DNA of 64,000 nucleotides from Xestospongia muta (Eukaryota; Porifera; Demospongiae; Haplosclerida; Petrosiidae), in NCBI GenBank assembly GCA_963693285.1, contig OY848928.1:2852501-2916500 (forward strand). Reading direction: 5' to 3'. Below, piece after piece: positions 1 through 11,504 of this stretch (positions are counted from its first letter, which is position 1; each line of letters opens with the position of its first letter). The position numbers and the translations under genes were made by a program. The notes below the pieces were generated by a model. The model ran no database searches and was not told where the DNA came from. It worked only from the letters and a program-made list of their open reading frames with translations.

Positions 1-2
1 CT

Positions 3-209
3 ATACCCGGCCTCACTATCTCTATCTATTTCAATGTCATTCTAATCTACAACGACTGAAACTATCACTAGAAACAGCTGAGAGTGTTATTAAACTATTT
101 ACTATTCTGCAGAGTAATACTACACTTAAGGGTCTGCAAGTAGATATATGGAATGTTAACATATATGACAGTATGGGTCCTAGTTTACAAGACATGTTAA
201 GATAAAACT
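3..209 (+). pseudogene. C-terminal LRR fragment of an NLR-type receptor
   Basis: Frame 3 reads open from the window edge and ends in TAA at about 207-209. It contains leucine-rich repeat-like text (SNLQRLKLSLETAESVIKLF, then NTTLKGLQVDIWNV). Leucines at LRR spacing plus 'L..LQSNTTLKGLQ' resemble the C-terminal repeats of sponge NLR-like proteins. After the stop the same frame continues with similar text (NLTTVIEYFEI), so the stop may be a nonsense change rather than the natural end. The 5' part lies outside the window. Family is inferred from repeat style only. Confidence 0.5.
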
Positions 210-357
210 TAACCACAGTAATAGAATATTTTGAGATTCTCTTTTATGTTACCATTCATATCTTAACTAATACCATTCCCAGTATTTAATTGTCATTTCT
301 AACAACTAGTCTCTCACACAACACCAGTCTACAGAAATTGTGTGTAGTTATTTGACT

Positions 358-915
358 TTGATCTAAGTGGTGATAAGGGAAATGGCTAGCATCCTGTTTG
401 GGGTAATTTCAATCATGACTCTTGGAAGCGAGGGTGGTGTTCCAGTATTTTATCGATTCCATATACCAAACAATGGAAATAAAATATGGTGGTATAGTTT
501 TCATTATGGTTTGGTTCATCTCACTATGATAAGTACTGAAAATAACTTTATTTATGGCAGCCAACAATACCAATAGCTAGTAAATGATCTGTCATCTGTT
601 GTTTATCAAGCGACTCCTTGGTTGATTTTATTTGGTCATCGTCCAATCTACACTAATGAGAAATATTCTGTTGATCATAGAGTTGTAGTTCATATGCAAA
701 TAGCCTTTGAGTAATTTCTACAAAAATATAATGTTGACCTTGCTCTATGGGGATATTACCATAGCTATGAATTTACTTGTCACATTTACAGAAATAAGTG
801 TACTCCATCGGGTACTGTACATATTGTTATTGGTTCTGCTGGTGCAGATATAGACTCCTCAGCTGTACCACAATATGATGTTCCATGGTCAGAACATTTG
901 GATTCACCGGTAGGT
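358..915 (+). pseudogene. Purple acid phosphatase copy 1, 5'-truncated and decayed
   Basis: This is the C-terminal half of the PAP found intact at 11505-13313. It starts abruptly at the 'SGDKGNG' region, so the N-terminal domain and the GDMG, GDLSY and GNHE metal motifs are absent. The phrase VPVFYRFHIPNNGNKIWWYS is clear, but stops break the frame (QYQ followed by TAG near 574, another near 714). The GHYHSYERT metal motif is mutated (GYYHSYEFT). Just after the EHL codons about 110 bases of the C-terminus are deleted relative to the other copies. Frames and stops show it cannot make an enzyme. Confidence 0.85.
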
Positions 916-1065
916 ATATAATACAATATATTAGGTACTTTATAATTATATTAATTTATGCAATGTGCACAGGTTGATCATTTTCTTTTATGATCATATA
1001 AACAACTTATTGATTATGTGATTTTGTTCAAAAAATTATAATTGTTCTAATAAGTACATATGTAG

Positions 1066-2954
1066 TTAATCTTCATCATCTCTGCTGTCGAGGTTGATCT
1101 CTTACTCATCTCCACCAATAACTTTCCAAAATAACATTACTATGTGCAAGACATTATTATGAAGGTTCTGAATCAACTTGCTTTGATGTGAATGTACCTT
1201 TTCAGTATAAGCTTTTCTTTCTTTATGAGGTAAACTCTCTGCATGGGCTAATGGACAATGTCATCAAAAGGATTGTACTAAACAAAGCATTATACCTTTC
1301 ATATCTGTAAAATGTTAAAATAATTCTTCAAAGGTCTCATCTCAAGAATCTCCAAAGTCTTTTGACAACAGTTCTTTTGGAAGAAGGTCATCTGTTAAAG
1401 AAACTACAAGCCAAATAATTATAATTGCCTTGAATAAATTACTCATGAAGTAAAGGATTTGGTACTTCATTAGCCAGATCAGTATTAGAGGAAGAATTAG
1501 TCTTTGCTAAGGAAATATTTTATGGGAAAGTATTTTAAAGAGATTGTAGTAGACTACCTTGTCCTTTCATTGTCATGTTAGGCCACATGTGAGCCTGAAG
1601 AGCCTGTGATAGTCTTGGTATACCTTCATCATCCTCACTATTATCTAATACTAGTACACATTATTAATACAAACTGTGTTGTAGCTTACAATCATTGTCA
1701 TCTTCTTCACTAAGTGATGAGTCTGATGACTTTGATCTCCCAAGAACTAATTCAAATCCATATTTTAGACACCATTGTAAAGTATGTGGGTCAGTAGATT
1801 CATTTGTTATAATCCCCACTAGAAGACAGATAGCTGGAGGGTCTGTACATTCTAGGTTCTGCCATACTTTTTGGGCTCTTTCAAGATGATCTGGTTAGGA
1901 AAGTTTTAGTAAAATGTTGTTTAACATTAATATTAAAGTAATGAGAATTCCATTTAAGTCATGATAATCCCCAAACCCAATCAGAATCTTAAATCCTAAA
2001 CCTACATGTTTGGATGTATTAAACTCTCCTATATTTATGTAACTCTTGTATATTAGAATTGATGATGATTTTTGTACAGGTTTCTCATGCCTTTGAAAAC
2101 TTGTAAATTTGGTCATTCCTAAAACCTGAAATGAAGCAGAATGGAATCTTCCTTTCCATTTCAGTTACTAAAAGGCAGATTGTGTTTTGTTCACAATAAA
2201 ATGTTCTGTACTAATTTCTAATAATTTGTGGTAATTATCTATGTAGTTAGTAACGTCTAGTTTGGTCTAAAAATGGATAAGTGAAATAATTTATTAATTA
2301 AAAGTAGGATAAAACTATTTGGTTCCTTTTACTTCCAAGTACCAACTATCTTAAGGTAGATTTTATCAAATAAGTGTTTTCAAGTCTCTCTTTGGAAGCA
2401 AAAGAAACGTTTGTCTTACATGTAATTAATAAACTATGACACATAATCCATTAATAGATTAAAATTATATTATGAAAAAATCTATTACTAACTATATACT
2501 ATAATAGTTACAACATTTACTAGAATTTATAAATAGAATACATTCCACCTTTGAGTAACCAGACTGAATCAACTATTCTGACTTCATTCAATTCTAGAGT
2601 TTAGTAATGACCTGTACATGTATTATATCTATCATGACATTATTTGACAGTATTTCTACATACATTTGCTAGTACACATAAGAAAATGATAGCTTCACTT
2701 TGTCCTAATTGATGACGATCTTTGACTCCATCTTTATGTATTAAAATAGTCAGTATAGCAGTGTGATATTTGTTATTCACTTGCCAATCAACAGAATGTC
2801 CTATATCAGTACATCCAGATAGCTCTGAATTATAATCATAAACAACACATGTAGTCACATATCACATATTATTATCTTTCACTAAGTTTGTACATAGCTC
2901 TGGCTGTCCTGTACAGTCTACTAATCTCACTATATTGGGATTGGCAATAGTCAT
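1066..2954 (-). pseudogene. AAGAB: AAGAB/p34-like (alpha/gamma-adaptin-binding protein) copy 1, broken
   Basis: Read on the minus strand this has the AAGAB exon order. Exon 1 (2954-2664) ends at a GTATGT donor and contains WQVNNKYHTAILTI, like the WTIDNKYYS region of vertebrate AAGAB. A central exon (1890-1690) is followed by one encoding EGIPRLSQALQAHMWPNM (1644-1558), then small C-terminal exons. Breaks: TGG to TGA in exon 1 (2864-2862), a TAA replacing GAA in the FEELFE exon (~1310), loss of the donor GT after the exon starting at 1506, and a stop inside the last exon (GGDE*). AAGAB in animals is a cytosolic chaperone for AP-1/AP-2 adaptor assembly. It converges on PAP copy 1. Confidence 0.75.
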
Positions 2955-3690
2955 TTTAAGCACTTAGAGAAGAAAGTCCCTCCCTATTGATAATTATATT
3001 GTTTACTATGACAACACAGCAACTCAAACATGCAAATAAACATCATAATCTATTTATTAATGTAGGTTATATACACCAAAATCGAGGTAGATAAGTAATT
3101 TATACAGCAACAGCTACAGTTGTATATATTATTTATTGACCTGAAACAGAGCAATCTGATTGGTCAATTAAGGCCAATTATTCATAATTTATTTAATTAG
3201 TTATTTAACCTACGATTACAGTCAGTAATATGGGAAGTAGTAGTCTTGTCCTCGGCCCATACTTCCTCTAGGAAAAAGTGAGTCTGGGAACACTAATGTA
3301 TCTGATACTAATTAATTTTGCCCAAGCCTATGACTCTGATGTCAGTAGACAAAATGAATGACAATATTATAATAACATTTGCTCTAGATCAGACCAGTTT
3401 TTCATGATAATAAAAATTGACAAAAGTGATATTGCTCAAAATTAGTGAGAGACACTTCATGAGTGGCAATTTAATAAATCAGATATTAAAGTAAAGGTAA
3501 AAGGTTACAGCAGTCTGATCTACTTCAATGATTTCAGAGTCTATATACTACCCTTATTGACTAAATTTCAAATCATATTAAGATTATCATTGAAAAGAGA
3601 CTGTTAATTTTAGTGATGAACTACGTGAATTGAAATTTAATGGATCTAATACTAAAACAGTCATTCAGTTGATTGTTGAATTATAAGATT
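2955..3690. other. No gene seen; flank of AAGAB copy 1
   Basis: AT-rich sequence upstream of the AAGAB copy 1 start. No open reading frame with recognisable text was found. It holds one copy of a ~58-base repeat (3236-3293). The next duplication unit begins near 3690. Confidence 0.5.
3236..3293. repeat. ~58-bp dispersed repeat, copy A
   Basis: The segment runs from 'gtagtagtcttgt' to 'agtctgggaacac'. It recurs at 15774-15832 with a few substitutions. Both copies lie a few hundred bases upstream of an AAGAB start, so it is probably part of the duplicated flank, though a small independent repeat is possible. Confidence 0.6.
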
Positions 3691-3941
3691 CTGTATAATA
3701 TCTCATCAAAAATAGCCATTTTAACTGTATGCACAATGTAGTCTATTTCCTTCTTATGTTTGCACTGTAATAACAAGGAAGGGTAGAGTATTTGTCGCTT
3801 TCTTGTAATAGGAAGATCTGTTGTCTACAGACATAAGTCCAGTAGTCCATTCCAGCAATCCAGTTTGGTGATTAGAAACTGCTGCCTCTATGGTGCTGAC
3901 CACACCAAGACTAGACCAAAAGCTATACAACACATGACAAA

Positions 3942-5740
3942 ATGCGTAGAATTCAGAAGTTGTTTGTTTTTGCATTTTCATGTTTATGTCTCTTCTTTTA
4001 TTGGTGTCATCCTCCTTTCTTTCAACATGTGTTATCTGATAGTCCTCATCACAAACCATATGATCCTTATCTACCAGTAGTGGTATCTTACTTTCACAAA
4101 AAACTACCTTCGGGAGAGTTTGTAGATGTAAATGATCCATCCTATCATATTGTTGTTGACAAAGTTCAAGATTTAACAAAGACATCTTTAGTTGAGTTAT
4201 CTGTATCACCAAGTCTTGTTGACAATGGAGATAAAGTAACAGTGACCTGGGAGGGTGCTCCTGTGTCTAAAAGACCATTTGATTGGATTGCTTTATTTTG
4301 TCCACATGATGCAGATGTGAACAGTTATCTAGATTACTGGTTGGTGAAGGAAACATCTACAGCTCATGAAGGATATGGTGACATTAACTTTAGAATTTAT
4401 AATTTGAGGGTGGATTGTGAGTTTCGTTATTATAGTAATGACATGCATACCTAACTATTAGCTAGAAGCAATATTATCAAATTTAGAGGTGGAGCTAAGA
4501 CTCCATTACAAGGTCATCTAGCTTTGACTGGCAACTCCAAGCAAATGCATGTACAATGGACATCAGGTAGTAACTCTACACCTGTTGTACTTTATGGAGT
4601 ATCCCCTAATGAATTAGATTATAAGGCTACTGGCCATTGGACAACTTATAAAGCTTCAGATATGTGTGCTGAGCCAGCAAATAATACTGCAAACTTTATA
4701 GATCCAGGCTATCTTCATGATGTCCTTCTGACTGATTTAAAACCAAACACTTTATATTATTATCAATATGGTTCTGATTACATTTTCAGTGACATTGAAC
4801 AGTTCACTTCAGCACCACCTGTTGGTAGTGATCAGTCTTTCAAGTTTATTACATATGGTGATATGGGCATTGCCTATCTAGGAGCAGAAGTAACAGCTGA
4901 ACTAGTCAAACAAGAGATTAATGAAGGGACTAACTTTGTCATTCATCAAGGTGATCTTTCATATGCTGTAGGTTATGCCTATATTTGGGAACAATGGATG
5001 CACTTGATAGAATACTGTGCAATTCGTGTACCATACATGATTGGTATTGGTAATCATGAACAAGATCATACAGAGGTAAGTAATAAAGATCCAAGTGGTG
5101 ACAAGGGAAATGGCTATCATCCTGCTTGGGGTAATTTCAATCATGACTCTGGAGGCGAGTGTGGTGTTCCAGTATTCTATCGATTTCACATGCCAGACAA
5201 TGGAAATAAAATATGGTGGTATAGTTTTGACTATGGTTTGGTTCATTTCACTATGATGAGTACTGAACATAATTTTACTTATGGTAGCCAACAATACCAA
5301 TGGTTAGAAAAAGATCTGTCATCGTTTGATCATCAAGTGACTCCTTGGTTGATTTTAGTTGGTCATCGTCCAATGTATACCAGTGAGAAATATGCTGCAG
5401 ATCATAGAGTTGCACTTCATATGCAAATAGCCTTTGAGGAATTACTACATAAATATAATGTTGACCTTGCTTTATGGAACATTACCATAGCTATGAACGT
5501 ACTTGTCGAGTCTACAGAAATAAGTGTACTCCATCAGGTACTGTACATATTGTTATTGGTTCTGCTGGTGCAGATATAGACTCTGCAGCTGTACCACAAT
5601 ATGATGTTCCATGGTCAGAACATTTAGAAATGAGTTATGGATATGGGTGTGTCAGTGTTGTCAATAGTTCTGCTTTGCTGTGGGAATTTATACATAACTT
5701 GGACAGAAGTGTATCTGATAGTGTTTGGATCCACAGGTAG
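3942..5740 (+). pseudogene. Purple acid phosphatase copy 2, one nonsense and one frameshift
   Basis: Near-identical to the intact copies over its length: hydrophobic N-terminus, Ig/FN3-like N-domain, then metallophosphatase domain with GDMG, GDLSYA, GNHE and GHRPMY. Two clear lesions exist. CAA has become TAA at 4452-4454, where the intact copy reads DTQLL. One base is lost at about 5478 ('tatggaacatt' against 'tatggggacatt'), which destroys the GHYHSYER metal ligand motif and shifts the last ~90 codons. The start ATG at 3942 (MRRIQKLF) is the position conserved in the open copies. High identity with only two breaks implies recent death. Confidence 0.88.
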
Positions 5741-5892
5741 GTAATACAATATATTAGGTATTTAATTTATAATTATATTAATTTATCCAATGTACACAGG
5801 TTGATTGTTTTCTTTTATGATCATATAAACAACTTATTGATCAAGTGACTTTGTTCAAAAAATTATAATTGTTCTAATAAGTACATATGTCA

Positions 5893-6543
5893 TCAATCTT
5901 CATCATCACTGCTGTCCAGGTTGATCTCTTCCTCATCTCCACCAATAGCTTTCCAAAATGACATTACTACCTACAAGACATTATTTTAAAGGTTCTGATA
6001 TCAACTTGAATGGACCTTTTCAGCATAAGCTTTTCTTTCTTCATGAGGTAAACTCTCTGCATGGGCTAATGGACAATGTCATAAAAAGGATTGTACTAAA
6101 CAAAGCATTATACCTTTCATATCTGCAAAATGTTCAAATAATTCTTCAAAACTCTCATCTCCAGGATCACCTAAGTCTTTATTTGACAAGAGTTCTTTTG
6201 GAAGAAGGTTATCTGTTAAAGAAGCTACAAGCCAAATAATTATGATTGTTTTGAATAATTTGCTTACGAAGTAAAGGATTTGGTACTTCATTAGCCAGAT
6301 CAGTATTAGAGGAAGAATTAGTCTTTGCTAAGGAAATATTTTATGGGAAAGTATTTTAAAGAGATTATAGTAGACTATCTTGTCCTTTCATTGTCATATT
6401 AGGCCACATGTGAGCCTGAAGAGCCTGTGATACTCTTGGTATACCTTCATCATCCTCACTATTATCTAATACTAGTACACATTGCACATTATTAATAGAA
6501 ACTGTGTTGTAGCTTACCATCATTGTCATCTTCTTCACTAAGT
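5893..6543 (-). pseudogene. AAGAB: AAGAB copy 2, 3' half only
   Basis: Contains the C-terminal exons on the minus strand: EGIPRV..ALQAHMWPNM, then DESFEELFEHFADMK (donor GTATAATG), AHAESLPHEERKAYAEK, and the terminal exon MSFWKAIGGDEEEINLDSSD with TGA at 5893. These match the vertebrate AAGAB C-terminus (LPHEQRKVHAEKV, FW.AIGGD.DEI). The exons present look open. The gene is cut inside exon 3 at ~6543 where ROCO-like sequence begins, so exons 1-2 are missing. It is convergent with PAP copy 2. Confidence 0.75.
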
Positions 6544-7404
6544 GGCTAGCTGAAAGTTTAGGAGTCTTGGTGTCGACTGATCCATCAGACGAACAGAAGA
6601 GAAGTTTTGATCGTTACATTCAATGCACTTCACACAATCAATGTCTAGAGAAAGTAATCAACTATCCAATATAGAGATATAATGGTAGGACTTTAGTCCA
6701 TATTGCAGCTGACAAATGTCTACCTGAATACTTAGAAAAATTGTTAGCCAATGGAGGTCAGATCTCTGATAGTAATCCCATGTGATTAACTTCTTATACA
6801 ACATAAGAAGTCATCATTGCCTGATCTTTGTCAAATGAGGACAATTTTACTCCAATTATTGTTCTTATACTGGCTTTTTCTCATTTTTAGACTCCTCTTC
6901 ATTTGGCTGCCCTTCAAGGATATGCTCGGTGTATTGAAATACTTATAACATATGGTGTTCAGATTAAAGTTAAAATTACCCATAGAGTGACACCTATAGA
7001 CTTAGCCAGAGGAAAATCAAACTATCAGGAAGTCTTCATGGATCCTATTGGTAAGGAATTAATTCACTTGTGTTAGTAAATCTATTCATCCATTTAGCAA
7101 AAGTAGAAGAGCCTGAAAGAAATAAAGAAGAACTTCAACATGTAATGGGTAAGCAATACTATCTCTCCTTTTCTAATACATTTTGATCATTTTAGAATTA
7201 CATGCACTTGTTAACCATGGTACAACTGATTTGGATACCTTTGTCAATATGTATTCTACTCTTGCTCCAATGGAGTAAGATATAGGTACTCACTGGACAG
7301 ATTGGCTTCAGCAGACCTTGTTATATTGGTAAATGCACATGAATATTATTTATATGTAGATGTTTGTGTTTCCTACTAGAACCATAAATAAATAATATGT
7401 TTCT

Positions 7405-8400
7405 GTGGTTTATTTTTTATTAAAACAATCACCTCATCAACTGCTCAGCAACCTTGGTAATGGAGACACACCCCTCATTGCTGCCTGTCATCATGGTAAT
7501 GTAGAGTCGACAGAGCTCATTTTGAGGCACTCACCTCAGCTGGTATTTCTTTGCAATAAACAAAATGGCCTCTCTCCTCTTCATGTGAGTTGTTCCCGTG
7601 GTGATAAAGGCATGGTCCAACAAATATTAGATGCTGTACAACACCTTTATGAAGAGTATAGTTACAAACAAGATTTGAACCAGACAGACAAGATTGGACA
7701 CACTCCACTGTTTAATGTCTGCTATCATGGTCGATTCGAAGTAGTGAAGGAGCTACTTAAGTTTAGACACAAGTATTCTGATAAAAGTGATCTTAATGCT
7801 GAGACAGAGACAAGAAGAACTCCACTTCATGCAGCTATTACAGCTCCACCAAAGTTTGCTAAAGAGCTTGTTGAGTTGTTGTTATGTGAGTGTACACTCA
7901 ATTTAAATGTTGAAGCCCAGCCTTCTAGTTGAGCTCAAAAAATTTTTCAAGAGAAGGTTGAGCTCGAAAAGACCCATAATGTCAATATCTCCAGAAGACT
8001 CAAAGAGGTCCCAGAAAGAAGAGTATTCCTTTGACTCCTCATGACACGTCTCCTCATAGTAACAGATTTCCCTGTAGCTCAGGTAATCACCTTTCCATAC
8101 AAAGCTTATCAATACATCCTATTTCTCCTATAGCTAAAACTAAGGGTGTCTATCAACCTCCCAAAGGATTACTTGAGGATTTAGAGAAAAAAACCACAGG
8201 ATTCTATGCACTTAGTGACATCCTCATCACTCCTTTGGCTGAGGCCTGCGTGTTTGGTAATAAATAGATCATTGAGATGTTAATAAATCATGGTGCTATG
8301 GACAAGAATGGTTTGGCCTGCCAGATCTTATAGCTTTATCAAAGATGTGATCTCATTCAACTCATCTTGTCCAAACAATGCCAGTTAAAGCACAATACTT
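7405..8400 (+). pseudogene. Ankyrin-repeat portion of the ROCO pseudogene
   Basis: A 175-codon open stretch (to 7932) has canonical ankyrin text: NGDTPLIAACHHGNVESTEL, NGLSPLHVSCSRGD, GHTPLFNVCYHGRFEVVKEL and RTPLHAAI. A stop (TGA) follows PSS. The next piece (8031-8267) ends in TPLAEACVFGNK then TAG, and ankyrin text resumes behind that stop (IIEMLINHGA). The in-frame continuation past a stop is direct evidence of decay. Confidence 0.75.
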
Positions 8401-8587
8401 TGATAATGATCAATATAGTGAGTTATGTGACACTCTCATTGTCGTTATATCAACTACATTGGAATAAAAACACCTGCGAACAATAGATGGAAAATAGTTG
8501 ACTCCAATGTCACCATTTTATTCTTTTGACCTCAATACCATGTCTAAAATGGGTAGCCTCATGTGTCAACCCATTACATTCATTTGA

Positions 8588-9560
8588 GTGGATTACACAA
8601 GTATTATTAGTGTCTCTTCACAGGAGAACAACCTGGTAAAAGTCTCTCTAGAGTTCTTTAATTTGCCTAATGTACAGACGACTAATTTATCTTATAATGA
8701 GCTTCATTATTTACCTTCTGAGGGTTCTGAGACTACTGATGGTCTTCGTAAGTGTTGTAGACTTCTCTTTTTGTCATTATCTCATAATAAGTTGACTGAT
8801 CTTCCATTGTGTCTATGTCTTCTTCCATCTCTACAAACACTCAATGCTGGTGATAACAATTTAAAATATTTAACAAAATCCAAAGATCCCTTGGTAAGTA
8901 AGGACATTGGCTTCTGGCCCTCACTGACAGAAATTAATCTATCACACAATAAACTAAAGAGATTACATGATTTTCTTTTCTGCCTTCCTAAAGTGACTAA
9001 ACTAAATCTTTCTAACAATTTACTCATAAGCCTTCCTTCTACTACTCGGCAATATGAGTCCATACAAGAATTGGATGTCAACAACAACCAATTAACTATT
9101 TTGCCATGTTGTGAAGGAGACAAGTTCTCTGAAACTAGAAGTGTAGTCCTGATGTTTTTATGATGGCAAGCCCACTAGATAACAGTTGAGCTACTTTACA
9201 AGGAGACCTTGATCATCAATTTAGCTTGTATTCACACAATTCTAAACATAAAAGTGCTACTAAAACGATTGACAATGTTTGTATACAACAGGTTGATGAT
9301 AAGCTGGAACAAGAACTACCAGATGCCAGTGTGGATATTGAGCATGTGACTACTCTTACACTTACACGTCTTAGTTTGTCCAATAACAATTGTATCCTCT
9401 TTCCACAGGGCTTCCTTGCCTTGCACCAAATCTTATGGAATTAGATATCTCTAATAATCCTTTATGATCCATTGATATACAATTTATACCTCAGTCACTG
9501 CATAAATTGATCACTAAGCAATGCAAACTTGAATGTCTCAAAACACTTTAATAGATGATC
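8588..9560 (+). pseudogene. Leucine-rich-repeat portion of the ROCO pseudogene
   Basis: A 191-codon open stretch holds at least five LRRs (LFLSLSHNKLTDLPLCLCLL, LQTLNAGDNNL, LTEINLSHNKLKRL, VTKLNLSNNLLISLP, IQELDVNNNQLTILP). After a stop at about 9162, LRR text continues in other frames (LTRLSLSNNN..LFPQGF, then LMELDISNNPL). The xLxxLxLxxNxL pattern is unmistakable; assignment to the ROCO gene is from order and strand. Confidence 0.8.
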
Positions 9561-10067
9561 AGCTTAAGAACATATAGAGAAATGTTACCGTGACAATATG
9601 ACCAATGTCTGCATGCATCGATCTCACTCTTCTCTCCGTACTTCCAGACACCTCAGCTGTCAAGAAATGGCTTTAAGAGGTTCCAACTCATCAAATGCTC
9701 ATTAAAACAAACCACACAAGAGACAACTATTGATGAGATTGCATTTAGACAAAAGTGTAGTCTTCCGTACCCTTCTTTACAAGGTTTAGATTTAACACAA
9801 AATTCTCTTGAGGGGACTTTCAATCCTAACATTGGCTACCAGAGTCAACTCCAATGGATTAGACTTAGTAAGCTTTCCTGAAAAACTCACAGATAATTTG
9901 CCCAATCTAACCGAGCCTCCTCTAGGTATTATAGTGCAAAAATACAAGCTGGGTGGCTCCTGACTTACATGAGATCTAAGCTTAAATAGTAAGTCTCTAC
10001 TTTGAGGAGAACATCCATGTCATTGTGTTTATTAAGTCACAGGTCTGTTACTCTGTTCCTTATTGTA

Positions 10068-10560
10068 CAATGAAACTATATCTTATTGGGTGTGGTCATT
10101 GTGGAAAGACAACTCTTCAGTGGCGACTTCAGCAATGACAAGTGACAACCCGGTGAAACAGAATGTATTGAGGGAATTGATATTGAAGAGTGGCCCTGTC
10201 ATGGAGGAAAGGTTCTATTTGTTTTTTGACCAAATTGTCAGTCTGTTCAATTTTTGGCATGAGACTTTGCTGTTCAGGAGGTCTACCAAGTTACTCACCG
10301 GTGTTTCTATTCTCGACGCGCACTCTATCTTGCAGTATTCTGCCTCTCTGATGGAGATGATGGTGTCAATGAATAGAACCATGGCTGATAAATGTTCAGG
10401 TATGTTTGTGGTTATTACTAGTTTCTTATATCATATTGTTACAATACCATCATTAGCTTAGAGCACCTGGATGTATTGTAATAGTTGTAGGAACACATAT
10501 GGATCAAGTATCTGAGACCGAGTCTACAAGACATGAGAAAGTCTGTTGTTGGACATTGTA
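10068..10560 (+). pseudogene. Roc GTPase domain of the ROCO pseudogene
   Basis: The P-loop reads MKLYLIGCGHCGKTTLQWRL starting near 10071, in a different frame from the long open stretch at 10063-10461. A second frame near 10260-10385 gives the switch-II region DFAVQEVYQVTHRCFYSRRA and LYLAVFCLSDGDDG; the usual DxxGQ glycine is V. A third piece near 10465-10540 gives the G4 motif as IVIVVGTHMDQ. Three GTPase motifs in the right order but in separate frames show a Roc domain broken by indels. Confidence 0.75.
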
Positions 10561-10950
10561 CTTCTCAAATGAGTTTTGATCCTGCCTAATGTTGAAAAAC
10601 TCCTTTCACACTGGGTCGTACTCACCACCAATGTCAAGGCAATATGCATGAGCTTGTTGATGGTAGGAAAAGCAGCTGCAATGGCAAAAAATGAGTGTAT
10701 GCGTCAAATAGAGTTTCAGCATCCTTGTCTTTGAGAACCGGTTTAGCTAATAAGCATTCAGTTGGAAGCTGCTCAGTACAAATGTTATACAATGAAGCCA
10801 GCAAAGAAAGAAGAGATGAGTCTAGGAAGTTAGTAATACAACTGCTTACAGTTATAGATGAAGTGCTGGAGTCAGTTCGTTTGCTGTTGGCATTACATCA
10901 GCAACAGTCTCCCTCTCATTCTCAAATACTTCTATAGGCTCATACAAATA

Positions 10951-11326
10951 CTCCAATAGGATAAGGTATGTAAGTGTACATCAGTGCATGGTTTCTTCTA
11001 ACCATTTTCATTTCTCTTTTGATTATGGTAGTCATCAGTATCAGTGACATCAGTGCTCTCATACCTTCTTTTGGTATTGTCACTTCCTTTATTAACAGCT
11101 GAGGTTGAAGACTTATTGATACAGTTAAACAGTGACAGCTGCCTACTCATATTTTACTACATGTGGTTTCCAAAAGCCACCCCCACTAATGTTTGAATAG
11201 CCACCCCAATAGTTATTGTATAAATATTAAATAATGAATATAATTATTATTTACAATGAATATAATTATTAAAAAAATGATGGTAGGGCCTAGGCTCCCT
11301 CAGGTCCTACCTCAGCTACGCCACTG
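10951..11326. other. No gene recognised
   Basis: A short open piece near 11040-11170 (SYLLLVLSLPLLTAEVEDLL) is not recognised. The rest is AT-rich, with a 'gaatataattatt' direct repeat near 11236-11269. The next duplication unit starts at about 11327. Confidence 0.4.
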
Positions 11327-11504
11327 ACTGTAATGACAAGGAAGGGTAGAGTATTTGTCGCTTTCTTGTAATAGGAAGATCTGTTGTCTACAGACATTAG
11401 TCCAGTAGTCCAGTCCAGTAATCCAGTTTGGTGATTAGAAACTGCTGCCTCTATGGTGCTGACCACACCAAGACTAGACCAAAAGCTATACAACACATGA
11501 CAAA

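Larger units (their letters stand above)
3690..6543. repeat. Segmental duplication unit 2 (PAP plus AAGAB tail)
   Basis: The left edge shares 'gtataatatctcatcaaaaa' with 18150 onwards and the two stay nearly identical through the PAP gene. The right edge is inside AAGAB exon 3, where similarity stops at about 6543 ('cactaagtg') and ROCO pseudogene sequence begins. Confidence 0.7.
6544..10950 (+). pseudogene. Decayed LRRK-like ROCO gene (ankyrin - LRR - Roc)
   Basis: A run of open fragments in changing frames shows the domain order of an LRRK1/LRRK2-type ROCO protein: ankyrin repeats (about 6680-8390), leucine-rich repeats (8588-9560), then a Roc GTPase (10068-10560). Exon borders survive in places, for example TTTTTAG before TPLHLAALQGYARCIEIL and a GTAAGG donor at about 7051. 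Many stops and frameshifts break it. Nothing kinase-like was seen before the next duplication unit begins at about 11327, so the C-terminal half is probably lost. LRRK-type ROCOs are cytosolic GTPase-kinases; this copy is inferred to be non-functional. Confidence 0.72.

Noticed and set aside
3865..4080. 71-codon plus frame (and 11428-11643) ahead of PAP
   Set aside because: It overlaps the PAP start in another frame and spans the duplicated 5' flank; no independent support.
3754..4212. 152-codon minus frame, and similar antisense frames at 11533, 18348 and 21905
   Set aside because: They are antisense to the PAP N-terminal domain, whose sense reading is long, motif-rich and shared by all copies.
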